Part shown: piece after piece, positions 24,533 to 36,420 of the stretch
How positions within the stretch are numbered: the first letter of the stretch is position 1
How the letters are laid out: every line of letters begins with the position of its first letter
Assembly (NCBI GenBank): GCA_034509495.1
Contig: CM067511.1
Location: 24,689,200 to 24,753,199 of the forward strand
DNA: 64,000 nucleotides
Direction: 5' to 3'
Source of the DNA: Acestrorhynchus altus
Lineage: Eukaryota > Chordata > Actinopteri > Characiformes > Acestrorhynchidae
Translations under genes and position numbers: made by a program
Notes under the pieces: generated by a model
Seen by the model: the letters and a program-made list of their open reading frames with translations, nothing else
What the model was told of the DNA's origin: nothing
The model's database searches: none

Positions 24533-24723
24533 CAGGGGTCAACAACTCTGCTCCTGGAGAGCTAGCTTCCTGCAGACTTTAGATTCAACCCTAATCCACC
24601 CCACCTGACCCAAGTAATTACTGCCTTCAGAAGTTCTCGATTGGCTGAATGGAGTCTTAGATTTGGGTTGGAGTTGAAACCTGCAAGAAGGTAGCTCTCC
24701 AGGAGCAGGGTTGGTGACCCCTG
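24533..24723. mobile_element. hAT-like MITE, 191 bp
   Basis: Terminal inverted repeats: left CAGGGGTCAACAACTCTGCT, then CCTGGAGAGCTAGCTTCCTG; right end reads GGAGCAGGGTTGGTGACCCC then TG. Flanks GTCTATAT and GTCTACAC give an 8-bp target duplication with 6 matches. There is no coding sequence. Confidence 0.8.
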
Positions 24724-25476
24724 GTCTACACAATGTTCCAATCAATTTTGCCTATTGATTTACTTTTAGTAGGCTAAACTGCAATTGCTGTATCTGACAA
24801 GCAGATTAAACACTACTTTCTTTTTTTTTTTCATATGAAAATAATTAACATGAGCAATCAAACGGCATTAGTCACTATAACTGTGCAGTCATTTTTTAAA
24901 ATTGTTTTTAAATTCATTCACTGAATGAATGTCTCTGCTTTGTAAATAAATCTATGGTGTTACAGACAGAAATCTAGGAAAATTAGGATGAATTTAGGAT
25001 GTCTGGACACAGAAATGATGTCATGAAAAGGTTCCAGGTTGTTATGCTGAGCACAGGGTTGTGTGCACTCACACAGCTTGTTTTAAAAGCAAAAAATATG
25101 TGCCCATGAATGTCTGGAGGTGATTTTAAGACACATTATACTAAGCTACAGCATTCAAACTCACTATTTAGATACATGAGAACATTAGGAATGCACAATG
25201 ATAACTACTTCAAAAGATTACAGGCACTGTACAGGTGTTTAAAGTAGACCAATATTTTAAACTGATATTTGATGTAGTTTTTAAACTTCTAAGAAGCAGT
25301 TTGAGTGATCAGAATCAGAAATACTTTATTAATCCCAGATATTAGTTCTTACTAATATTAAAAATATTAAATATTATAAAGAATAAACACTTTGAAATAT
25401 ATACATGTTAAAATTCTTCTGAAAAGGCAGTGGCTATGACAAATATGCAACTGTGTAAAGTAATTCTAAATAAATA

Positions 25477-26017
25477 CAGGGTTTGGACAATGAAACTGAA
25501 TCATTTTAGTGTGGGAGGTTTCATGGCTAAATTGGAGCAGCCTGGTGGCCAATCTTCATTAATTGCACCAGTAAGAGCAGAGTGTGAAGGTTCAATTAGC
25601 AGGTAAGAGCACAGTTTTGCTCAAAATATTGTAATGCACACAACATTATGGGTGACATACCAGAGTTCAAAAGAGGATTGTTGGTGCACGTCATGCTGGC
25701 GCATCTGTAACCAAGACAAAGCAAGTCTTTGTGATGTACCAAGTCTTTGTGATGTTCTCTTTGTGAGAACCACAGTATCCAGGGTAATGTCAGCATATCA
25801 CCAAGAAGGACAAACCACATCAAACAGGATTAACTGTGGACGCAAGAGGAAGCTGTCTGAAAGGGATGTTCGGGTGCTAACCCGGATTATATCAATAAAA
25901 TGTCATTCCCAAGACGAATTGACGCTGTATTGGCTGCAAATGGAGGCCCTAGTACACCATACTAATAAATTATTGTGGTCTAAAACCAGGTGTTTCAGTT
26001 TCATTGTCTAACCCTTG
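25477..26017 (+). mobile_element. Tc1-like element, internally deleted (541 bp)
   Basis: Terminal inverted repeats CAGGGTTTGGACAATGAAAC at the left and GTTTCATTGTCTAACCCTTG at the right, each next to TA, the Tc1/mariner target. The left third carries remains of the transposase N-terminus on the plus strand. It then jumps to sequence near the 3' end, so most of the catalytic domain is missing and the copy is non-autonomous. Confidence 0.8.
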
Positions 26018-26144
26018 TACATTAAATTGCACAGATAAACCATATTAGTTCATCCCCCTTAAGGGAGTTATAGAGTTTAATGGCCACATGAGAGAATGAC
26101 CCCCTGTGGTGCTTTGGTGTGCATTTTGGTGTAATGAGTGTAGT

Positions 26145-26540
26145 TACTGAAAGTGCACCTGTGTCTCAGTAGCTGAAGTCTGTGGTGTAGAGGGTGAAGA
26201 GAAAGTTAGAGAGAAAAGTACTGTGGTGTGTGTGGTCTGGACATAAGGGGGGCGTCTACTTGCATCCTTGGTCAACTTGTCACGCAAGTGTGCATGCCAA
26301 ATGGTTTTGAATGCACAGTAAAAGAAAAGATTAAACTTGTTGGCCCCGTCCATGCTGCCCTCTACTTTTTTTACTGGGCCTGAAACCAGTGATGGACCAT
26401 ATTCCATTCCAGACACAGCTGTTGTTCTGCTGGAATTTCCACTCCAGCTTCTTTCTGTGTTTGTCCTTAGCCTCCCTGATAGTTGTCTTCAGCTCCCTCT
26501 GGATTGTTCTCACCTCTTCTGGACTACTGTGATAAAATAC
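26145..26540 (-). mobile_element. LINE fragment
   Basis: Minus-strand frames contain RELKTTIREAKDKHRKKLEW followed by NGIWSITGF and, in another frame, DGANKFNLFF. These are recurring segments just upstream of the reverse transcriptase in fish non-LTR retrotransposons. Frames shift and carry stops; no complete domain remains. Confidence 0.6.
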
Positions 26541-27619
26541 TGGCATTTCATCCATTTGATTGCATTGAAGCCTACAGAGATGTTAATATTTCTCTGTTAT
26601 ACTGATATAGTGCCAAATTTGTATAACAAACGTACCAATATGGGCAGATATGTACATAAAAAAATCTTGTCATACATTTCCTATTTTTGGGTGGGGAATA
26701 AGGGTAACATCAGCATCATTTCATCCATAATAAATCACTGACTGGATCTACAAGAAAAATATTGCCATGCCATATTCAGCTGAGTCTCCAAGGAAGCAGG
26801 AGATTTTTTCATGCATATTGATTGCCAGCATTTCCACTGCACCAGCTGTCCTGCTTCATGTGCACATGCCAGCCTCAGCTGCTTTGAATACGACTCTTTG
26901 TGAGATCTGACCAGGCCTGAGCTGCTTCGTTACATCATGGAAGACATCCAATTATGTATGGCTCAACACTCAATATTACTAACAACTGACTTACTGATGT
27001 ACAAACAATGCTGATAAACTGATTATTGATCGTGAAAACTATTATTATAATAAATACATTGAGATGACAAGCTATACAAATGCAGTGCTATCCAAAGGAT
27101 TGGAATAAATATGTTCAAACATTTAAAAAATCTGATTGCAGATACAGTATATATTTTTTTGTATTTATTAAGTATACATTTCAGCTATCCTCATAAAACA
27201 TTATATATCTTATATTTTATCATTTTCACATCATATGAAATGTCATGATGAATGGACCAATAAAAATGCTCCATGGTTACCTTTAATAAAATCTTTTTAC
27301 ACTGACTTCCACTTAAAGTTATGAAGGTTTTTTCTTCCGTAAAGGGGCTGATTTGGAAATACAAACAGCAATGATATGTTTTCCGATTAAATGTAGTGCA
27401 AATGTACCTCACAAAAAGCCACAGTAAAGCGTTGCAAACATCAGATGACACATTTTGACTAAATCCTGTCTCTATATGTCAGACCCCATATTGACAGTCA
27501 ATTTACGCTGTCGTATTACATTATTTGTTCATTTTTTATTAATGCTTACATAATTTTTATACTTTGAATATGATCTCTTAATTTTTATTTATGCTATTTT
27601 TTATGTACGCTTTTTTGAA

Positions 27620-27720
27620 TTAAAGTGGCATTACCAGCCCCCTATGGAGTACTGCCTACCCCTGAGAATGCGCCTGCGGACCACTAGAGAGTGCTTCATG
27701 GCCCACAGGTTGAGTAATCC
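27620..27720. repeat. Partial second copy of the 24225 hAT-like relic
   Basis: GACCACTAGAGAGTGCTTCA followed by TGGCCCACAGGTTGAG matches 24387-24420 almost base for base. The preceding CTATGGAGTACTGCCT also aligns with CTATGGACTGCTGCCT. No terminus is seen. Confidence 0.55.
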
Positions 27721-30700
27721 ATACCTAAGAGACCACACTTTCCAGTCTGTCCACTATCCAGACAGACCAGGATCAGATGCATTCTGGGCCTCACTAATGC
27801 TTAAACCTGCCTGTCCTGCCCTGAAGACATGACAAACTCAGACATCTGTTTCATTCGTGAGCATGATTCTTCAACATTGTTATGTTTTGAGGCAAGTTTG
27901 TTACACCCAGAACCCAGAAGGAAGTGTCTGTTTGCAGTGCTATTCAGGATGAAGTTACAAAAACTTTTGTTTGATATGGACATTTATTGAGTTACACATA
28001 CAAAAGTAAGGTCTTTCTGTATGGCATTTGACAAAACAACATGCCATCTCTTGGCATAGAGATGTACAAGGTCTTAAGAAAGGTCTATGATAATTAATTT
28101 CCATGCAGTTTGAGTAAACTTACTCAGTCCCTGCAGATGATGTTGTTGGGGTGGAGTGTTAATGCTGGCAATGGTGACAGTCTTAAGGGCAGACATTGTA
28201 ACTGTGTGTGTGTGTGTATGCAGTCCTGCATCATGCAGCCATATCCACTGACACCAACAGCCTGCAGGTTTCAGGTCCATCAGGTCCTCTGTGACTAAGC
28301 TGCCGCAGAGCTTCCCATGCAGAATGTCCTGGGGTGTATTATGATTTGATGGACCTGAAATCCCCACCTCTAGGTACAGTGAGAAGGCTCCTCCTAGCTT
28401 AAGTCACTTGCATGGCCAAGTGTGAAACCTGAAGCATTTACATATCTCACAATCTCAAACCTGCCTACCAAGTTTTTCCTCTGTCTGTTGATTCCTTCTG
28501 GGTGCAACATTTTTTTTGATAATGAGGGCACATTACCTTGTAAGCTCAACAAAATTTGGAATAAAGAGATTTTAGGTGTAAGCCTTGAAAGTAAACAAAA
28601 TAAGGTGTTTATTTGACATAAATTAACATACAAATACACAGACAGAATATTAAAGGACATGCCACCCCACAAAATGATTTTGTTAACAGTTGGTTAAATA
28701 TTGTGCACAAGAATACAAGATGTCAGCTTTCACAGGACGTCTGTCTTTTTTTGTGGTCACCAGGTCACATGACACATACATTGTTCAAAAACAGACAGTC
28801 CACCAAAAGGCATTGGATGCCTGCAAAGACTTCAGTCCTTTATATATAGTCCACAACCCTTCCATATGCAAATGCTTCATTTTGGTCAAAGTTTCTTTCT
28901 TTGGGCTGAGGCTGCAAACTGGATGCTGAACACTGAAGCATACAGTCCTATCCCTACATGTGTACTGGGCCCACTTGTATAAACTGCCACATTGAATCTT
29001 CCACATTTTCTTCTCAAATGATACGTGAATGGCTAAAAGCATCCCAGGTCAGCACCCGAGGAGTCCGACAAATACAATGGAAAAGCAATATTTCACAACA
29101 TGTGACCAGGTGTGTGAAATAAAAAGCATTTCAGTTGCAAAACCTTATTTGCTCCTAATTTTCAGCTTTTACATCATTTGAAAAGGCCACTTACTTTGTG
29201 ATTTCAAGGCAAATGGATCAATAGAAGTCTCCCAAAACTTCTATTCATTACAATCTTGTAGTTAAGACCTATTTTTTTTTCAAATAACTACCATTTCTGA
29301 CATTTTGTTTGGAAGCAATTAATTGAACTTAGTTGGAATAGTTGGCAGAAAAAAATCCAGAAGCTCAACATGATTGTAATAGTGCCTCCAAAATATTAGC
29401 TTAAGTCCTCAAACCACTACTTCACAAGAAATGCCTGGCAACAATTAAAAAACACCTTACAAACTGTCAGCATAGAACAACTGCTTAGGCTTGGCTGATA
29501 TTTCAAACAAGCTTTGGATGATGTATTTGTGGAACTGCAAAGAGCAGAAGGTTTAGGAGATGCTAGACTACTGCACTAAAATATATGCATTATCTATTTA
29601 ACCTCCTTTGTACTGTACTACATTATATTTTCTATCTCTGTAATGATGATCCACCTAGATTTAGTCCAAATTTCTCTTCCTATGAATGCATGTAATATAA
29701 GCAGATATTCACATATATTCTTACATAAAACTTGCAAGTGCACGTCCATGTCTTTGCAGTAAGGCAAGCAGTTTTAGGTAAAATCTGGTTTGGAATGTCA
29801 TCCTTGCATCTTGTTACATGTACAGTACATTGGCTTTATTTAAAGGTTTTCAGAGGAAGCATCTGGAGTTTGGCAATCTACCCACTCGAATCACTGAATT
29901 ATGCAGTTCACAAAGCACATCCAATTTGGTTTGACCTCAAAAATGAAAACACAATTTCACTTGCATCTCTGAAACAGGCAGTTTCATAATCATGCCCATT
30001 TAAAGTGCGTGCTCTCTGTATAGGGAGTGTGACCCAACTAACTCTGCGCACACAGATACCCACAAGTTCTTCCACAGTTATCTTAATGTAAACCTCTTGT
30101 AAAACAATGATACAGCACTAACCGAGGCATGTTACCAAATGGTCAAAAACATTACTGGACTAGGATAGTACTTTCTGCCTAAAATGTACATCAATGTAAA
30201 ACTCGAAATGACTGCTGCCAGTCGAATGAATGAAAAAAATGGTTAAGACATTTCCTGCTGTCAAATGGTCCTTTTAAGTAATACAAAGAATGAAAACTGA
30301 CGTAATGTAGCTAATGAATGGGCTTGTATACATTCTCTGTCACAACGCCAGATGTCTCCTTAGTATAAAGAAAGGCCATAAAAGCTTGGTAAGTAACAAA
30401 GTATTTTTCACCACCAAATGGAAGCTCAGATGCTACCGACCTACGATTTGTAGTCATTGCATATCTGACTCAGTTACTTTGGCAGTGAGCCTAAAAAGTT
30501 TGTTATTATTGTAACTTAGACTCCTGCATGCTTGTCATTATTTTTCCCCAAATGCTGAACAATTTTGGCACACCACCCAGTATAAACCAACTCCAAAGTA
30601 GTGATGAAAGATAGGATAAAACATAGGTGTTCTTGAGGCAAGGTGACAAGATAGCACTAACTGAAAAGCATTAGAGAAAACAAGATTCAAGACGACTAAA

Positions 30701-31010
30701 AAAACAAAAGGAAAACCAAATAGCCCTTGATGTGAATTTCTGTAAACATGCCATTTTACTTCTCCCCACAAACAAGTTTTGCACAAGGCAGAATAAGACA
30801 CTATCGAGACTCTTGCATGTGATAAATTATAGCAAAACATTAAGCATATTTCGCATAAAATGACACAAGCAGGAGAACTGGCTTTCCATAAGAAGGGACT
30901 TTAAAGGCTGGCGCTTGAAGGCATGAAGGATGGTGCCATAGCAAAATAGGAAATAAAGAATAATAATAATTAAAAAAACAAACAAAAAAAACCCCCTGAA
31001 GATCAGGCGC

Positions 31011-32932
31011 TCACACTGCTTGTAGCCCCCTCTCATGGCCATCTAGCTGCACCTTGATCTTGTGTAGTTCCTCAATCTCCTGGTGGTGGCGCTCTGTCTT
31101 GTGGCGCACCAGCGAGCGGTAGAAGTGGATGGTGAAGATCACAAAGATAAGGCCCACAGGGACCATGATGATAGTCGAGGCCAATGCTGCCTGCCAGCCA
31201 CTGTGGCCTGGCTGACTTGATGCCTGGCCGGTGCAGTTTAGCTTCGTAGGAGCCCCAGAGTCCACAGGCAGAAACTTGATCCAGCAGAGAAGCACGACCT
31301 CAGCCAGGAACAACAGGATGCCCAGGGCTGTGGAAAAGCCCCAAGCTAGCTCAATGTACTGGTGCATGCGTTCGTGTGGGGACTCTGAGACTGAATTGAG
31401 GTTGTGGATGTTGCTGACCGCTTCCACATTGGGCAGGATGCAGGTGCTGATGAGCAATGCAAAGAGGTGCACAGCCACCAGCACGGTCGTGCACACACTG
31501 AAGGCAATGAGGAGCACACGGGGGTAGCTATACTGCATCTCCAGCTGCACCTCCACCATGGCCACCTGACAGCATGACAATTTAGGAAGAGTTTGAATGG
31601 AAAATGAAGTGATTTAGAGAATGTAACCAAAACATGACCAAACCTACATAGTAGGGCTGTGTGATATGACCAAGACATTCTAATACACTACACAAATTTT
31701 AACAATATGATTTTTTTTCTTTTTGAGGTTTAAGTCAGATAACAATGCACTAGTATTGCCAAACACTATAAATTGCAATTTTGTTTAACATTTCAGACAC
31801 TGGACTTCAATAAATATAATCAAGACTACATTATGCTCTTTATTTACCAGCTGATCAATTTTCAGGGTTTATTTTTTTACTGACAACATACGTTGTCATT
31901 ACAATAATCAAAATAACAATTAATATTGCCCATCTCAATCCCAGAGTAAAAGCTTACTTTTAGTAGTTATCAGATTAATAATATTGTTCTCTTCCTCATT
32001 TAGTCAATTGAACATTGGCTATTTTAGTGTTACTGTTATTCTGATCCACACACAGATTCATCAGAACCTGGTGACATTATGAACCAATGCAAATATTGCA
32101 TTCTTCCTGGTTACCAATGAGGAAAAGGAATACAAAAAAGCTGGAGCAGCAACAGAATAATCCTGTTTCTGTTCAGAACTAAACAAAAAGAATGCAATAA
32201 TGTGATAAACAATAACAAACTCATACAATTTTTTTTTCTTAGTGTCTGGCTGCAATTTTCTTGCTTTTGACTATATTCTGTAAAAATTGTCCTTCGTTTT
32301 CTGTCTGTTACTCTTCCTTCATATCCATGGTTCTTACTAACATCTACAACAAATACCACTCTTGTTCTCCTCTGACCATTGCAGAAGCATGGAGACAAAT
32401 GACTCCCCTATCTAAACAACATAGTTTAGACTCACACAAGACAATTTAAAGCCTACACTAGCAACTAAAATGACATTCTGACATTTATAACATAGTCTCA
32501 TTCAGTGACCATCACACACTGCATGCCTGAAACACCATTAGCAAGTCTGCCCTGCAAGCAAATTATACAAATATTAATATCCCCCATAGCCCCAGTTGAA
32601 AACAGAAAAGCTAACAATACTTGGCTATCAAGCACAGGCAAATTAGTATGTGAAGCAAAACATGTAGTTACATCTAAACCTATTTCCAATATAGTACTTA
32701 CCATGGCAAAGCCAGAGAGCAAGGCTGAAGTGCGGCTAGACGCCTTGAGCTTGGCCCTGCTCAGGTAGAGCTTCCTCCAAGATAGGGCTTGGACTGAGTG
32801 GTGGTTGGACGTGACCAGCTCCAGGTAGCTGCGGCGGACCCAGTCCCTATAGTCCATCCCCCCTCCATCCTGGAGCCTGTCTGACATCCCGGCAGATGAG
32901 GATCCCATTGGCACATTCAGGTCACCACTCAT
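31011..32932 (-). CDS. ORAI2: Protein orai-2, store-operated calcium channel subunit
   Basis: Pore-forming subunit of CRAC channels, opened by STIM proteins when ER calcium falls. Two coding exons: 32932-32702 and 31565-31011, 261 codons plus stop (human ORAI2 254). Visible parts: N-terminal MDYRDWVRRSYLELV and SWRKLYLSRAKLKASSRTSA; TM1 with the selectivity-filter Glu in AMVEVQL (E82); three more membrane spans; and a C-terminal helix (HQEIEELHKIKVQLDGHERG) that in this family forms the STIM-binding coiled coil. The MDYRDW N-terminus, the short second loop and the C-terminus assign it to ORAI2 rather than ORAI1 or ORAI3. The intron falls between M77 and V78 in TM1. The second extracellular loop has an NCT sequon at 187-189. 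Upstream exons may add an in-frame N-terminal extension. Confidence 0.97.
31652..31945. repeat. Degenerate MITE copy in the ORAI2 coding intron
   Basis: Begins TAGGGCTGTGTGATATGACC, close to the TAGGGCTGGGCGATATGG terminus at 8886. Near the other end it has AATATTGCCCATCTCAATCC, resembling a decayed ATATTGCCCAGCCC. Length and AT-rich interior fit the same family. Confidence 0.5.
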
Positions 32933-32937
32933 GGCAA

Positions 32938-34774
32938 CTATAACAAAGTATGAACATGATTGGTCCCAAAGGGATCAATAAAGTTCTATCTATCTATACA
33001 ATCATGTACATGTTTTATCAATTCATGTTTTATATGACTATATATAAATATGATATTTATGCAATTAATCACCGTAAATCCAATTACATTATTAAGGTTA
33101 TAAAAATATTAATTACTATTAAAAATATGTTCTTGTTTGTGCCACCTCTCAGTTTATATGCAATGTTACAAACTGTGTATTTCAGGAAATTTAAACTAAT
33201 ATGAAAGAAAATGTTTATGTACACAATCAGAGTGCAACTGCTCTTGTGACTGAAAGCTATTGAACAGTCATCTACTAGGTATTGAAATATCTAAGTTACA
33301 ACTTGGAGATATATTATTAGCTTACTTTAAACATTCTACTGTGTTTTTCCAATAAAATGGCTATAAAATGGTAATATTATACATGTGTGCTTTGACAGTG
33401 ATCCATTAATTTTTCGAAAGTGTGAAGAACTATGAAATTATCCAATTATAGCTAACCTCAGGCCATAATTTTCTAAGCACACTCTCCAAGAGTTGATGGT
33501 TGAGGTATTGTCAAAACACTCACCACAGTCTTTAAAATGTCTTTACTAAGCAACCACTGTATATTTTTTGCCATGTTTGTTAAAAAAAAAAAAAACCAAA
33601 AAAAAAAAAAACCACGGAAATCAAGAACTGGCTTTGGCTATAAATCATGAGAAAGGTTCAAATTCAGGAAAATCATGGATAGACAAATATGCTAGGGGCA
33701 GTGCAGGCACTCAGCAGCATCCAAATGTCAGAAAGTTTTAAAGAAAGTCTATATAACCAAAAGCTGATGACACCTGGTCAGTGTTCTCTGATCTGCATTC
33801 TAGTGATAGTCTGCACCAACATGCCTAGCACATAAGTAAATATGTTACAGTCGCAACACAGCCAGTTATCAACACAAAAGCATAGCAAAATAGAAATTAT
33901 GTTTCTGGTAATATACAATCAAATGTAAGTTATAAAACGCTGTGAAATTGCAAAAAATCTAAAGATATGACCACTTTGTCATATCTTTACATTTGCAAAA
34001 TTATCTATATCTGTGATTTACTATCAATGAGATGTTAATACTGCCACTAGCACATTTTACTGTTTTGTTGTGTTTACTTATTGTTTACAAATGCCTATAC
34101 AACAAAACATTTAGGTCAATAGATGGACTAGAAAAACTTACGTTTTTACCACTTTTCTATCAAATGGAAATCATGAAAGATAAAGAAAAAATCAATATAA
34201 AAACAAATTGGAGTTGTGATGTGGCACTACAAGGTCATTTGGTTAAATCTGGTTAAAATGTCTTTCAGGCTGTGGAAGCTTTTTTGGTCAGTTGTGTGGG
34301 CTGCAAGTTGGAAAATCAGTTTTCTTCCCATGCATTTCTCATTGCAGTTTTCTTTTTCTACACAGTCTCCCAAGCTCTTAGTTGTGTTTAATTCTGATGA
34401 CCATGTTCTCCTCAACCCATTCCACCACTTTGGTGCAGTGGTATTCTGCATAGCCTTGTTGGCAGATCAAAAGTCATTTTGAAAAAAGGGATGTTCCCAT
34501 CAAACACATCCAACACAGATGCTAAACATCAGTAATGATATATGAGCATCTGTGCAATTAATTCTGACAGCCAGTACATAAGCTTCATAGGTCCTATCCA
34601 AAAGAATATTAAAGAAAGAAGCCAACTTTAAAAACTGAAAATGCCTTAACTGCTTCAGCTTAAGTTCATTTGGCAGAAGGGCACAAATGTGCCCCTATGA
34701 CTTCTTTGCTGAACCTTTCCTTTAACTGGGGCTGAGAGAAACAGACAAGAGTGCCAAATCTATCCGATACTTAC
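32938..34774 (-). other. ORAI2: ORAI2 5' UTR intron
   Basis: AT-rich intron lying just upstream of the coding start exon. It contains A-rich runs at 33580-33612 and the retroposon tail at 32955-32998. No coding exon is recognised. Confidence 0.5.
32955..32998 (+). repeat. 3' tail of a LINE/SINE with TCTA repeat
   Basis: GGTCCCAAAGGGATCAATAA followed by AGTTCTATCTATCTAT is a very common 3' end of fish retroposons. Only the tail is preserved. It sits about 20 nt upstream, in ORAI2 sense, of the acceptor before the ORAI2 ATG. Confidence 0.6.
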
Positions 34775-34820
34775 AGGGCTGGGTTTCCCCGGTTCTATGA
34801 GCAGCTGTCATCACACATAT
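34775..34820 (-). other. ORAI2: Probable ORAI2 5' UTR exon with upstream ATGs
   Basis: Minus-strand acceptor TTAACCAG (34821-34822) and donor CCCT then GTAAGTATC (34773-34774) bound a 46-bp exon. It contains two ATGs. One opens a 7-codon uORF ending TAG; the other, ATGACAGCTGCTCATAG..., stays open through the exon and, if joined to the acceptor at 32938-32939, runs in frame into the ORAI2 ATG, adding 14 residues. The exon is predicted from splice consensus only. Confidence 0.5.
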
Positions 34821-35345
34821 CTGGTTAATATAAAAGAAAAGAGAATATTAGGTGATAACATGGCTGAGCCCTCTAAAGAATAAACAACCAATCCGGATAT
34901 TAATGTGTGGCTGCTGTGGGAAACAAAAATAAACCCAGAAACCCCAGATCAAATTACTCTAAACCCTAAACAGAAATGTAGCCAATGACTGCAAAAAAGA
35001 CAAGAGGGGAAATGCAGTGAACCAGTACTCAGATCACAAATGTGCGCCACATCAGATTCAAGAAGCTAACGACAGCATGAGTAAAAACCCCACACATACA
35101 CACACACAGTTATTTGCCACACATTAAGACATTTACTGACATCCATCTAAACAGCTATGAGGTAATGAAGTATACACTGACACAACTACTACTAGTCTGT
35201 CAAATATTTCCACTTTTTTGTTGAAATAAATTTCTTGTGTGCACTTGTGTTTCAGCTCTATAGTGGGATCCATGTTATGGGCTTGAGCTGTTCCCAAGCT
35301 TTGACAATAACAGAAAGAGCTGGAATGGTCTTTCGTGTGGCATAT

Positions 35346-35350
<5 letters not shown>

Positions 35351-35395
<45 letters not shown>
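35351..35395. repeat. (GA)n microsatellite followed by CA/GA-rich tract
   Basis: About 22 GA units, then an irregular ACACAC/GGGACAGAC-rich run to about 35480, in a 5' UTR intron of ORAI2. Confidence 0.95.
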
Positions 35396-35397
<2 letters not shown>

Positions 35398-36420
35398 CAC
35401 ACACAGGAAGGGACAGACACACACGGAGAGGGGGACAGACAGCGAGAAGGGGGGGAGAAAGACACACAGAGATATAGACAGAGAAGCAGTTAGGGATGGA
35501 TAACACTGATTTTACATTCAATTCAAAGGCTAATATACCATTACCACAACCAATATTTTAACGTTTGTCATTTTTTGAGCAGTGACAGATGGTAAATGTG
35601 CACAAAATCCTACTCCAAATAAAGTTTGATTAAAATAGTAAATTAACTTTCAGAACTCTGGGTTTCTTTCTGTTTTTTATTTCACTTAAAACAAAACTCT
35701 CCACTGCAGAAATACAGGTTCTTCATTTTTACTGTACGTAAATGATTGTATGGGTGGGTCAGAAATGACAGTAAGACAGCCGTGGTTCCCTGGAGGTGTA
35801 TAGCTTTCCTGAAAACATAACTAAATCTTTAAGACACTCACGTTGAAAAAAATAAAAAAGATTAATTGGTGTGTTTTCACCCTTAACACAAAACAAGGGT
35901 TAATAATGGTCTTATAAACCCCAAAGCTAATTCCAGTGATTTTATAGATCATGTATATTAAACATATTTTGCCTTTTCTGATCAAATCTGCGCCTGCTGC
36001 CTGCCTGCACTACTTTCCACGACTGTCCTGCGGGAACAGAAGAATACGGCGGAAGGAAAAGTAGTTCCTATTGTACAACATTATTTATGTCAGAAATCCG
36101 TTTTCTTTTGGGAGTTTTCGTTTGGACGGAGAGCATCCATAAAATTCAAGTAAAAAACAATACCGATATTTCCAATCCGTTATCGATTGGTAAAAGTAAA
36201 CATAATGGGCGTATCGATCCGCCCGTCCACAGAAGCAGGGCAGTTCACACACCTGACTACACCTTCCTCAGCTCTGTCACTTTCCTATAACAGTGACTCT
36301 CTTCTACATTTAATCACAGTTTCTGCGGCAGGGACGCGGCTGAAGCACGAACACATTCAGCGCACGACAGAAAGCTCGTTAGGAAGCTAAATTTATGACT
36401 AGTAACCAAACCTGAGTGAA

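Larger units (their letters stand above)
21421..31010. other. Interval between PEX12 and ORAI2, including probable ORAI2 3' UTR
   Basis: The left part follows the PEX12 stop; a plus-strand AATAAA near 21899 could serve PEX12. The right part probably includes a long ORAI2 3' UTR on the minus strand: TTTATT on the plus strand (AATAAA in ORAI2 sense) occurs near 29835, 28608 and 27982. In between lie hAT, Tc1 and LINE relics listed separately, a foldback at 28267-28363, and one exon-like open frame at 23167-23292. I recognise no complete gene. Confidence 0.6.

Noticed and set aside
31231..31527. Open frame antisense to ORAI2
   Set aside because: Shadow of the real coding exon; no similarity or splice context.
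31011..32932. Assignment as ORAI1 or ORAI3
   Set aside because: The N-terminus MDYRDWVRRSYLELV, short loop 2 and C-terminus DGHERGLQ fit ORAI2; the long proline-rich ORAI1 N-terminus is absent.
36087..36390. Plus-strand open frames upstream of the ORAI2 CpG block
   Set aside because: Short, overlapping in several frames, no recognisable protein and no downstream exon; a divergent transcript is possible but unsupported.
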